NCBI GenBank assembly: GCA_023254365.1
Contig: JALRLQ010000091.1
Location: 1-6,165, forward strand
Source of the DNA: Candidatus Poseidonia sp.
GTDB lineage: Archaea; Thermoplasmatota; Poseidoniia; Poseidoniales; Poseidoniaceae
Length of the DNA stretch: 6,165 nt
Reading direction: 5' to 3'
Shown: in pieces, positions 1 to 6,165 of the stretch
Layout: every line of letters begins with the position of its first letter
How positions within the stretch are numbered: position 1 is the stretch's first letter
Program-made: the position numbers and the translations under genes
The notes under the pieces: model-generated
What the model saw: only the letters and a program-made list of their open reading frames with translations
What the model was told of the DNA's origin: nothing
Databases searched by the model: none

Positions 1-859
1 ACCGACGAATAAGGTAGAGTTTAGAGAAACCTGCTGCTTCAAGTTTAAGAAATGCCTCCAGTGAGCGTTCTGGAGAGGACGCCCGGTATCCAATGTCTGT
101 AACCAATTCTAACATTGCCGTGTCAGCCGGATCTTCAGCAAGAACAAGCAGTGCTATTTGGAGAGATTCGTCTATGCGATTGGTACGACGTAAGCGCTTT
201 GCAAGTGAGCGTTTTTTTGTGAGTTCTCCGTCAATTTGACTGAGGTAACTCACCCAAAGATTGGTTGATAAATCAACTTGTCCCAGCGCCTCGCAAATAT
301 GACGGGCAAATATCAAATTGGATTCATTGACAATATTGGGTGAGGCAAGAGTACTTAGAAGGGCAATCGCCTCTTCAAACTCTTCGCTTTCAATCAAAAA
401 TTGTGCTCGAACGAAAATTGGGAAGGTGACGGTCGCCTCCCAGGATGAGTCCAAAAAAAATCGTCTACAAGCTTCTTCTGGCCAAAACGAGTTGTAGATT
501 TTTGAAAGAAGTTCTTCATCTGAGGGCTCCCAATCAATTCGTGATGTATATCGCATGACAGATTGGAGGTCATCAGCTACGCACGCTGTATGAACAGCAC
601 GCCGAAATGCCATCTGGTTGGGGTTAAACATAATTAGACGGTGCATGACTTCAACAGCTTCCTCATGTCTTGAAGTATTCATATAGAGGCGGGAAAGGAC
701 ATCCAAAGCCCAAACATCATCGGGGTCGGTCTTGAGCATCGAGAGCAAAAATGGCTCCGCTTTTGGGTAATCCTTGGCGTTGTAATGACGGCGTGCTTCT
801 TCCTTATTTGAGGCGACTTGTTTACGAAACAGCCACCTCATGCAATGATGGTTCTGCAT
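1..859 (-). CDS. TPR-like helical-repeat protein, C-terminus beyond the left edge
   Basis: One minus-strand frame stays open from an in-frame stop at 881-883 to the left edge, giving 286 codons without a stop. The first ATG is at 859; a second at 841 is equally plausible, and neither has a clear ribosome binding site. The product is helical, soluble and without a signal peptide. Residues about 20-90 read as two TPR-like helix pairs (RRHYN at 23-27, Y31, A34, then a WALDVL-type second repeat). More repeat-like helices follow, including an EEFEEAIALL stretch and an RIDESLQIALLVL stretch near the visible end. TPR proteins are usually protein-protein scaffolds; no catalytic domain is visible, though one could lie beyond the edge. 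The gene follows the PP-loop gene on the same strand after 55 bases and is probably co-transcribed with it. It is more AT-rich than its neighbours and uses TTA, ATA, CTA and AGA codons. It is clearly coding; the specific function is unknown. Confidence 0.8.
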   Translation of the reverse strand, partial: MQNHHCMRWLFRKQVASNKEEARRHYNAKDYPKAEPFLLSMLKTDPDDVWALDVLSRLYMNTSRHEEAVEVMHRLIMFNPNQMAFRRAVHTACVADDLQSVMRYTSRIDWEPSDEELLSKIYNSFWPEEACRRFFLDSSWEATVTFPIFVRAQFLIESEEFEEAIALLSTLASPNIVNESNLIFARHICEALGQVDLSTNLWVSYLSQIDGELTKKRSLAKRLRRTNRIDESLQIALLVLAEDPADTAMLELVTDIGYRASSPERSLEAFLKLEAAGFSKLYLIRR

Positions 860-864
860 CTCGG

Positions 865-915
865 TTATGGAGGTGTTGCATCAAACCCAAACAATGCATC
901 CATTCTCGCAGCCAT
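865..915 (-). other. Possible coupling micro-ORF between the PP-loop and TPR genes
   Basis: The stop codon of the PP-loop gene overlaps an ATG in the arrangement TGATG (913-917). That ATG opens a 16-codon frame ending in TAA at 865-867, five bases before the ATG at 859 of the TPR gene. Reinitiating ribosomes could be handed along this path, which would explain the lack of a clear binding site for the TPR gene. The frame is too short to judge by codon use and may be chance. Confidence 0.15.
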
Positions 916-2285
916 CAATCCTCATCGAAGTGGTTGACTTTACACAGCGCATACGGCTCGGGCATCGCTTGAAGGATCGAACAAATGGCTGGTTCGATTG
1001 AGGAACGCCAACGACTTGGAAGGAGGTTAAATCCAGAGGGAAACACTTGGCCCCACCACAAAAAACTCCTATGGAAGAGGTGAGTTAGGTCGGGAACTTG
1101 GTCCTCGTGGCCCATCGTCTGCAATGCCCAGAGAGCGTGTGTTGTGGTTGGCATAGGACGTTTATTGAGGTAGGTTTGAATTTCGTGAGCATTGATGTCA
1201 AAGGGCCTTCCCAACGGACCGTTTTTGTGGAAGCACTTCCAACACCGACCGCAACCCTGAATTCCATCACCTCGCATGCAGGAATTGAGGTGCTCAAGCC
1301 AAGAGGATTGCTTGACGATCATCAAGGCCCCAGCCTCTGAAATCGACGCAATCGGAAACAACAGGTCCAAGCCTGCTTCAGCAAAACGTTTGGTCCAGGA
1401 TATGAAGTAGTTCGTTTCTTGGAAATCCCTGTATTTCCTGCCCTTCCATAGGTAGGTGTTATCGATGGGCATTCCAAAACCGATCGCACCAAGGTCGTAA
1501 TGGTCAGCGAGCAGCATCAAGTGGACGGCACTGGCGAAATCACTGGAAAAACCAACGGGCTTTTCGTGATGTGTTCGTATCAATTCGTGATTGGACGGAA
1601 TTTGAATCACTTCCCGCTCGCCAGTTTGGGTGAGGTATGTGATAAGACGCTCGGCATTGCGATGGTCCAACATCGAAGCAAAGGAGCGACGATGATAGCC
1701 GAGTAAGGTGTCTTCGGGCATCACCAACGCTGCCGCACTGGAATCGGTGCCGGCCGAAAACGCCAGACTGCAACGTTTTCCAAGCGGCCGCTGTGATGGA
1801 AATGGGGCTTTGGTTTGGGGATGCCACGGATAGAGCAGGACCTCGGCCGCCAAGCATAGCAAAGCAGGGTGTGTCTCGTCCAAAACATAGTCAGAAGGCA
1901 TGTCCCAATACACATAGCCCCATGGATGCCGCAGCCACAACCGCCGGTCTTCCAGTTGCCAGTTCGTCAACAGGTTTTCTGAATTCCACTCAACAGGATG
2001 CTCAGGTTCGGGCTCTCCGACCTGTTGGCGATCTTCCTGGAGTTGTTTTGATCGAGCGCGATTCGGGATGTTTCCCGCTTCTATCTCAGGAAATTGAGCA
2101 GCAATGTCGAGCACTTCGTTCCATTGCCCGAGGTTGTAATGTGCGCGGAGCAAAATGTCAACCGCAAACGCTCTGTTGGTTGGATGCTTCGTTTCTGCCC
2201 AAGCCAACTCGATGGCTTGTGCATAAGCGCCGCGATTGTAACATCGGCGAACTCTTAACCTCCGAAGCGAGGGAGGCAGCACCAT
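915..2285 (-). CDS. TPR-like N-terminus fused to PP-loop ATPase with QueC-type zinc motif
   Basis: A 456-residue protein, probably cytoplasmic. Residues about 12-65 form a TPR-like helix pair (RRCYN at 13-17, Y21, A24, then a second helix ending at EVLDI). A charged linker follows (about 75-100), then a W-rich segment (RLWLRHPWGYVYWD, 115-128). The PP-loop is SAGTDSS at 177-183, a variant of the SGGxDS signature of the adenine nucleotide alpha-hydrolase superfamily, which activates substrates by adenylation. Near the end of this domain C336, C345, C348 and C351 make C-x8-C-x2-C-x2-C, the cysteine spacing I recall for the zinc site of QueC, the preQ0 synthase. The protein is about twice QueC length and has an extra C-terminal region (about 365-456). 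It lies in a sugar gene cluster, so true preQ0 synthesis is unlikely; an ATP-dependent modification of a carboxylate is a reasonable inference. It may belong to an uncharacterised family such as DUF6395, unconfirmed here. The ATG at 2285 is preceded in frame by TGA TAG, which bounds the start. Confidence 0.85.
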   Translation of the reverse strand: MVLPPSLRRLRVRRCYNRGAYAQAIELAWAETKHPTNRAFAVDILLRAHYNLGQWNEVLDIAAQFPEIEAGNIPNRARSKQLQEDRQQVGEPEPEHPVEWNSENLLTNWQLEDRRLWLRHPWGYVYWDMPSDYVLDETHPALLCLAAEVLLYPWHPQTKAPFPSQRPLGKRCSLAFSAGTDSSAAALVMPEDTLLGYHRRSFASMLDHRNAERLITYLTQTGEREVIQIPSNHELIRTHHEKPVGFSSDFASAVHLMLLADHYDLGAIGFGMPIDNTYLWKGRKYRDFQETNYFISWTKRFAEAGLDLLFPIASISEAGALMIVKQSSWLEHLNSCMRGDGIQGCGRCWKCFHKNGPLGRPFDINAHEIQTYLNKRPMPTTTHALWALQTMGHEDQVPDLTHLFHRSFLWWGQVFPSGFNLLPSRWRSSIEPAICSILQAMPEPYALCKVNHFDED

Positions 2286-2310
2286 GTTCTTGCTGCTGAA
2301 TGGTCCTCCC

Positions 2311-2319
2311 TATCATATC
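2311..2319 (-). promoter_or_regulatory. TATA-like promoter element for the PP-loop gene
   Basis: Read on the minus strand the element is GATATGATA, preceded by a purine-rich run (AAGAAAAGAAA). It lies 26-34 bases before the ATG at 2285, where an archaeal TATA box and BRE would sit for a leaderless transcript. As a bacterial element, TATGAT is a fair -10 box, but no good -35 is found 17 bases upstream. The only purine-rich site, GGGAGGA, is about 18 bases from the ATG, too far for a normal Shine-Dalgarno. The spacer is the only intergenic DNA between two divergent genes, so a promoter here is expected; which type is inference. Confidence 0.35.
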
Positions 2320-2379
2320 TTTCTTTTCTTGGGGTAGCACGGCTACAAAGGCTATGAGGCAGAGGGGAGTCAAGGGTGC

Positions 2380-3342
2380 ATGGCGAGTGTGCTCATCACC
2401 GGAGGTGGCGGCTACATTGGCCACGCTTGCGCCCTTGCCTTCGCCACACACGGATGGGACGTGCACGTGCTCGACCACAAGACGGTTGAGCAATCCTCCA
2501 AACTCGAAGCGCTGGTTGCGCTGGGATGCAAACATTCGGTTGCCGACATCCGGGACGGTGAGGCGGTTGGCGAAGCGATGCAAGGGTGCGATGCACTGAT
2601 TCACCTTGCAGCCATCACCTCCGTTCCCGATTCCGTAAAGGACCCGGAAACAACCATGTCGGTTAATGTGGACGGGACGTCAACCGTCCTGGGTGCTGCT
2701 GCCAAACACAAGGTGCAACGGGTCATCATTGCCTCAAGCGCAGCTGTGTATGGCTCCAACCCGAGCATGCCTCTTGATGAGCACCAGACGTTGGAATCCC
2801 TCTCGCCGTACGCAGAGAGCAAGCGGCTCAACGAGTTGGAACTTGAACGCTATCGAGCCCAAGGCATGAACGGCATTGCCTTGCGCTTTTTCAACGTCTA
2901 CGGCGGCCACCAACTTGACTTCGCCACCAACCGGTCGGTGATTCCATCGTTCATACGCACGATGGCAGCAGGAGAGGGCCCTCACATGCACGGTGATGGA
3001 ACGCAAAGCCGAGACTTCGTCCACGTGGACGATTTGACCAACGCCATCGTTCAACTGGCTCACAAAACATCACCCTTTGCGTCCGGTGTAGCCAATGTTT
3101 GTTGCCAAAAGGAGCACACGCTCCTTGACGTGGTGGAGGGAATCAATCGGCAATTGGTGAAGCAGAACGTCCTCTCTGCACCAGTCCAGGCAACCCACCG
3201 AGAAGGGCGAGAAGGAGACATTCATCGGTCATTCGGCTCGAATCAGCGGCTCAAATCCATTATCGATTGGGAGCCGTCCATCTCCCTTGAAGAAGGGTTA
3301 GCGCAGATGATCATCCGATACCTTGAGGAGTTCGAACCATGA
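2380..3342 (+). CDS. NAD-dependent nucleotide-sugar epimerase/dehydratase (extended SDR, GalE-like)
   Basis: A 320-residue extended short-chain dehydrogenase/reductase. The N-terminal Rossmann motif is GGGGYIG (8-14), and D32 at the end of the second strand favours NAD over NADP. HLAA at 75-78 is the usual nucleotide-contact strand. The catalytic set is complete: S120 within SSAAVYG (119-125), and Y144-x3-K148 in YAESK. RFFNVYGG (169-176) and the later GDGTQSRDFVHVDD stretch are typical of UDP-sugar 4-epimerases and related dTDP/GDP-sugar enzymes. Length is normal for the family. The expected reaction is epimerisation of a UDP-hexose or UDP-HexNAc to feed a glycosyltransferase; the exact sugar cannot be read from the sequence, so no symbol is given. 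The ATG at 2380 is chosen because the Rossmann strand starts at once after it. The upstream GGGGAG, 10 bases away, is a weak binding site. Its last codons overlap the start of the next gene, so the two form an operon. Confidence 0.93.
   Translation: MASVLITGGGGYIGHACALAFATHGWDVHVLDHKTVEQSSKLEALVALGCKHSVADIRDGEAVGEAMQGCDALIHLAAITSVPDSVKDPETTMSVNVDGTSTVLGAAAKHKVQRVIIASSAAVYGSNPSMPLDEHQTLESLSPYAESKRLNELELERYRAQGMNGIALRFFNVYGGHQLDFATNRSVIPSFIRTMAAGEGPHMHGDGTQSRDFVHVDDLTNAIVQLAHKTSPFASGVANVCCQKEHTLLDVVEGINRQLVKQNVLSAPVQATHREGREGDIHRSFGSNQRLKSIIDWEPSISLEEGLAQMIIRYLEEFEP
3325..3330 (+). promoter_or_regulatory. Ribosome binding site for the GT4 gene at 3339
   Basis: GAGGAG lies inside the end of the epimerase gene with eight bases before the ATG at 3339. 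Together with the ATGA stop-start overlap (3339-3342) it fixes this start and indicates translational coupling. It is the best-spaced binding site noticed in the window. Confidence 0.6.
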
Positions 3343-4448
3343 ACATCGCTTGGGTAACGGTGCGTCGTTGGGGCGACCTTTGCTCCACCACCACCGACGC
3401 ACTCGCTCGCGGTCTGCTCGAACAGCACCACCAATTGACCGTGTTCAACGCCGATGAGCCTCATGTTCACCAACGCCTTCCGTGGAATCATGTGTCGCTC
3501 AACCAATCTCAGCGACGCGGTTTCCAAGCTCGTTCATTGGCCCGAAACGCTGGTTCTTGGTTCAAAGAACAAGGAACGCAACACCGCTTTGATGTGGTGA
3601 TGGTTGACTGGCCCATTGCGGGTCGATTGGCACCGTTGCTGAAATCCCTGAACCAACCGATGGTTCTGATGGACCGTTCCCCTCCAGCCGATAGCGGCCT
3701 CTTCGGGCGGTTGCAGTGGGGCAGTTGGAAAAAAGCATGGCGTTTGGTGGACAAGGGAATCATGACGGGAGGTACCGTGGTTTCTCCGGCCCATGCAGCC
3801 TTCGTTTCCAAACGCTGTGCAGTCGAGAAGACTCGTCTCTTCGTCGTTCCGGCCGGCGTTGATTTGGAGCGATTCACACCTCAGCCGACCTCAGATGAAG
3901 CGTTGCATTTGGTGTACCATGGTCGGTTGGACAAACACCGAGGCGTGCTTTCGCTTCCGATGCTGGGTCAACTTTTGGTCAACGCAGGGCGAGACATTCG
4001 CATGACGCTCATCGGTGAAGGCGACGTACAACAAGCCCTCATGAACATCGCAACTTCGTCTGCTTGGCTGGATGTTCAGCCCACGATGCCGCAGGCCGAC
4101 CTCGGAATCGAATTGGCACGCCATCATGTTGGGTTGCTCCCTATGCCGGACACCACTGTTTGGGCCTTGGCCAGTCCGCTGAAACGCAGCGAGTACTTGG
4201 CGTCCGGACTGCTCGTGTTGGGCATCGACCATGATGGTCACCGATTGGAACACACCGACTCGTCTTGGTTTTCGCTGTATCCACAATCCAGTTTTCATCG
4301 CGATGCTGTTGCCTGGTTGAGTGAACTTGATTCGAAAGCCCTCGAGCGCGGGCAAAAGGAGGCGCGTGCGTACGCCGAGGCTTCGTGTTCGTGGACCACC
4401 AGCGTCGAGGTGCTCATGGAGGCCCTCAATCAAGCCATGGAGTCGTAG
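3339..4448 (+). CDS. Glycosyltransferase family 4 (GT-B fold)
   Basis: A 369-residue soluble protein with two Rossmann-like halves typical of GT-B enzymes. The N-terminal acceptor half starts directly with a beta strand (MNIAWVTVRRWGD) and includes FDVVMVDWP (84-92) and an MDRSPPADSG loop (111-120). The domain crossover follows VVPAGVDLERF (169-179), the usual GT4 'VIPNGVD.F' signature. The C-terminal donor half has YHGRLDKHRG (193-202), LIGEGD (224-229) and the nucleotide-sugar segment SPLKRSEYLASG (279-290). E285 corresponds to the second Glu of the EX7E motif; the first Glu position (277) is Leu, a common variation in the GT4 subgroup with an SPLK-type motif. It should transfer a hexose from an activated nucleotide sugar with retention of configuration; donor and acceptor are unknown. 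It is coupled to the epimerase by ATGA and probably uses that enzyme's product. Its last 19 bases overlap the convergent GT4 gene. Confidence 0.88.
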   Translation: MNIAWVTVRRWGDLCSTTTDALARGLLEQHHQLTVFNADEPHVHQRLPWNHVSLNQSQRRGFQARSLARNAGSWFKEQGTQHRFDVVMVDWPIAGRLAPLLKSLNQPMVLMDRSPPADSGLFGRLQWGSWKKAWRLVDKGIMTGGTVVSPAHAAFVSKRCAVEKTRLFVVPAGVDLERFTPQPTSDEALHLVYHGRLDKHRGVLSLPMLGQLLVNAGRDIRMTLIGEGDVQQALMNIATSSAWLDVQPTMPQADLGIELARHHVGLLPMPDTTVWALASPLKRSEYLASGLLVLGIDHDGHRLEHTDSSWFSLYPQSSFHRDAVAWLSELDSKALERGQKEARAYAEASCSWTTSVEVLMEALNQAMES

Positions 4449-5404
4449 ATGGATGCCCATCTTGCACGCACGGCCTCAACACTGTGTTCCTTCACGGCCT
4501 GCCCGAGAACGGGAGGCGAGGACAGCAGTTCGCGAAGCGTTTCGACCCAGTCATCCACCGAAGGTCCGGTGGTGAAGGTTCCATCAGGCAGGGAATGAAG
4601 GTCATCGTGTGCCAAGACCGGTAGACCACACGCTGCAGCCTCCAGGGCGACGAGAGGTTGGCCTTCGTGAGAGGAGGGCAAGAGCAGTACGCTGGCAGAC
4701 CGCAAGAGGTCCAATTTCTGCTCCTCGGAAATCCAACCAAGAGGGTTGACGAAAACATGCTCGCTACGGTCACGTCCGGTCATGGTCAACTCAAGGGAAG
4801 GAAAATCCTCTTTCAACCGAGAGGCTACCTGAATGGCAAAATCGTGGCCTTTGACGGGGTCGTTACGGCCCATGAGCAGGAGATGGTGCGTCGCTCGAGG
4901 CGTGGAAGGGGGAGCGAAACGTGGGTGAACCGGGTTTCCAACCACAACACAGGGACCCGTGCTTGGCGAAAGCCGCTGTTTCCATGGGTCACTGAGCACC
5001 ACGACGGTGAGCTGATGGTCGGTTGCGAACTGCCGAAACCGCTGTGCTCGTGTTCCTTCTGGAAGACCCAGCCATTGGTCAAAACGCCCTGAGTGCAGGT
5101 GAAGCACCACGGGAACGGCGTACTGGCGTACGGCTTGAATCAAACGTTGTTTCCTGCGCCACGACCAATCAGCGGCCGTGTGGACGTGAACCACGTCGGG
5201 CTTGGCGGCTTGGTCGCTGCAACGTCGATGAAGTTCCTTGCGCGCACGGCGGTAGGCCCGCCACTTGGCCCACAAACCGCCGGGGGCATGGGAGGGGAGC
5301 AGTTCCGCTTCCCACCCCTCGGGAGGGAATTCCGCGAGCGTGTGCATCACGGTCGCCATGCCGCCTGGCGTGTTGCAAGGTCCGACATGAAGCACCTTGC
5401 GCAT
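4430..5404 (-). CDS. Glycosyltransferase family 4 (GT-B fold, EX7E)
   Basis: A 324-residue GT4 enzyme if it starts at the ATG at 5404. A GTG at 5443 would add 13 residues and has a loose GGAG upstream. The ATG is preferred because KVLHVGPCNTPGG, a typical GT4 N-terminal strand and glycine loop, begins right after it. Numbered from that ATG, DVVHVHTAADWSW (70-82) and VVLHLHSGRFDQW (99-111) match the acceptor half of GT4 enzymes found in surface-glycan clusters. VGNPV (155-159) marks the crossover, GRNDPVKG (179-186) carries the basic residues that contact the donor phosphates, and E247-x7-E255 in HEGQPLVALEA is the complete EX7E motif. The expected activity is retaining transfer from a nucleotide sugar at the cytoplasmic face of the membrane. 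The gene is on the opposite strand from both flanking glycosyltransferases, so it is transcribed separately; its 3' end runs into the other GT4 gene. Confidence 0.9.
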   Translation of the reverse strand: MRKVLHVGPCNTPGGMATVMHTLAEFPPEGWEAELLPSHAPGGLWAKWRAYRRARKELHRRCSDQAAKPDVVHVHTAADWSWRRKQRLIQAVRQYAVPVVLHLHSGRFDQWLGLPEGTRAQRFRQFATDHQLTVVVLSDPWKQRLSPSTGPCVVVGNPVHPRFAPPSTPRATHHLLLMGRNDPVKGHDFAIQVASRLKEDFPSLELTMTGRDRSEHVFVNPLGWISEEQKLDLLRSASVLLLPSSHEGQPLVALEAAACGLPVLAHDDLHSLPDGTFTTGPSVDDWVETLRELLSSPPVLGQAVKEHSVEAVRARWASIYDSMA

Positions 5405-5481
5405 GAGCCCGTCCAAGCGTTGCGGGGTGAAGAAAGCACGCACGAAACATCGTCTCCAGCCGGTCTTGGGTCGGAGAACTC

Positions 5482-5489
5482 AAGGAGGG
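5482..5489 (+). promoter_or_regulatory. Shine-Dalgarno-like AAGGAGGG next to the GT2 start
   Basis: A near-perfect Shine-Dalgarno core touches the ATG at 5490 and ends 18 bases before the next in-frame ATG at 5508. Neither spacing is normal (about 5-10 bases), and no GTG or TTG in the GT2 frame lies between. It may be fortuitous, or may drive initiation at one of these codons with reduced efficiency. Confidence 0.25.
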
Positions 5490-6165
5490 ATGCAGGCAGG
5501 TTGGCGCATGGTCGTCGTACCAGCAGCGGTGGAAGGGGCTGCCTTGGCGACCGCTTTGCTCCCTTTCATCGTCCACCGCTGGGACATGTACCGGTGGGAC
5601 CGAGACCACCGAGGCGAGCATCGCCCGAAGGGAACGCAGCATCGCGAAGAACTCACGGTGCTGTTGCCGGTCTGGAACGAGGTCAAAATCATCGAAAAGA
5701 AACTGGACAACTTGGCCAGCCAGAATGTTTCAGCACGCTTGGTGATCATCGATTCGGCCTCCACGGACGGCACGGTCCAGCGGGCACGGGATTGGCTTCA
5801 GGCTCATCCGTCGGCTTTTGAATCGTACGAACTTCTGGAGATGGACCAGCGGAAAGGAAAGACCGCGGCCGTCATCCAAGCCTTGCAACACATCGGCCAG
5901 CATCACGAAGGGCTGATTTGCATGACCGACGCTGACGCCATGTTGGAACGAGGCGTTCTTCATCGGTTGATGCAGTGGTTTGCCGACCCCATGATCGGTG
6001 CGGTGGGCGCGTTGCCCAGCCGCATCAACGCACGAACAGAAGAAGCCGAACATCGAGCATCGTGGGACGCCATGCGGTTGGCCGAAGCCATGGTTGACAG
6101 CACGCCGTTTCTCGAGGGGTCCTGCATGATGTGGCGACCATCGTCCATGGCCATCGATGATTTGG
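5490..6165 (+). CDS. Membrane-anchored glycosyltransferase family 2, C-terminus beyond the right edge
   Basis: The frame is open from upstream to the right edge; 225 codons follow the ATG at 5490. Residues about 7-28 form one hydrophobic segment (MVVVPAAVEGAALATALLPF), followed by a charged W-rich linker, so the enzyme is probably anchored with its catalytic domain in the cytoplasm. The GT-A domain starts at about 55: LTVLLPVWNE (55-64), VIIDSASTDGT (85-95, the usual 'D.SSTDGT' with one Ala for Ser), RKGKTAAV (121-128) and the metal-binding MTDADA (145-150, D147 and D149). EGSCMMW near the edge resembles the acceptor-side region of polymerising GT2 enzymes. It should be an inverting transferase, perhaps a processive synthase; a QxxRW motif and further membrane helices would lie outside the window. 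The start is uncertain: ATG 5508 or GTG 5427 are alternatives, the latter giving a basic N-terminal extension (KKARTKHR). Confidence 0.87.
   Translation, partial: MQAGWRMVVVPAAVEGAALATALLPFIVHRWDMYRWDRDHRGEHRPKGTQHREELTVLLPVWNEVKIIEKKLDNLASQNVSARLVIIDSASTDGTVQRARDWLQAHPSAFESYELLEMDQRKGKTAAVIQALQHIGQHHEGLICMTDADAMLERGVLHRLMQWFADPMIGAVGALPSRINARTEEAEHRASWDAMRLAEAMVDSTPFLEGSCMMWRPSSMAIDDL

Noticed and set aside
915..2285. Genuine QueC (preQ0 synthase) assignment for the PP-loop protein
   Set aside because: The zinc spacing fits, but the length, TPR-like front end, altered P-loop and lack of queuosine genes nearby argue for a different substrate.
1793..2299. Plus-strand open frame of 168 codons
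   Set aside because: Entirely antisense to the PP-loop gene over its motif-bearing and TPR-like regions; the product shows no domain-like pattern.
2286..2379. Riboswitch or structured leader in the divergent spacer
   Set aside because: No convincing stem with compensating arms or known aptamer core could be found by eye in 94 bases.
2158..2604. Minus-strand open frame of 148 codons spanning the divergent spacer
   Set aside because: It overlaps the starts of both the PP-loop and epimerase genes in other frames and its product looks random. It would also remove the only promoter region.
3891..4460. Minus-strand open frame of 189 codons
   Set aside because: Antisense to the donor domain of the GT4 gene at 3339-4448, whose motifs are well conserved; no family resemblance in the product.
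5093..5821. Plus-strand open frame of 242 codons
   Set aside because: It lies antisense to the minus-strand GT4 gene and then out of frame over the GT2 gene, both of which have clear family motifs. Its product is rich in R, G, H and P with no recognisable domain, as expected of a shadow frame in GC-rich DNA.
1..6165. tRNA, rRNA, CRISPR array or insertion sequence
   Set aside because: No cloverleaf, conserved rRNA segment, spaced direct repeats, transposase motif or terminal inverted repeats were seen; nearly all the sequence is accounted for by the six genes.

Overview
The window holds six protein-coding genes and looks like part of a surface-polysaccharide or protein-glycosylation locus. 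Reading left to right these are: a helical-repeat (TPR-like) protein cut by the left edge (minus strand); a TPR-like/PP-loop ATPase with a QueC-type zinc motif (minus); an NAD-dependent nucleotide-sugar epimerase and a family 4 glycosyltransferase translationally coupled by ATGA (plus); a second family 4 glycosyltransferase (minus); and a membrane-anchored family 2 glycosyltransferase cut by the right edge (plus). No RNA gene, CRISPR array, insertion sequence or long repeat was seen, and there is no non-coding stretch longer than about 100 bases.

Layout: the two leftmost genes run leftwards from a 94-base divergent spacer (2286-2379), and the epimerase/GT4 pair runs rightwards from it. The GT4 gene then meets the next GT4 tail to tail with a 19-base overlap (4430-4448). 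A second short divergent spacer, near 5405-5489, separates the minus-strand GT4 from the GT2.

Working model (inference): the epimerase supplies an epimerised UDP- or dTDP-sugar. The two GT4 enzymes and the GT2 enzyme build a glycan at the cytoplasmic face of the membrane. The PP-loop protein may use ATP to activate and modify a carboxylate on a sugar, or on another substrate. The TPR protein may scaffold it. The PP-loop protein and its TPR partner are the least ordinary part of the window.

Organism: not identifiable from the sequence alone. Most of the window has moderate GC, from the mid-50s to mid-60s per cent in lines counted by hand, while the leftmost gene is nearer 42-52 per cent. The PP-loop gene has a TATA-like element about 26-34 bases before its ATG and no well-spaced Shine-Dalgarno sequence. 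That would fit a leaderless archaeal transcript, while the GT4 gene inside the operon has a good GAGGAG site. A planktonic euryarchaeon is possible, but a bacterium cannot be excluded.
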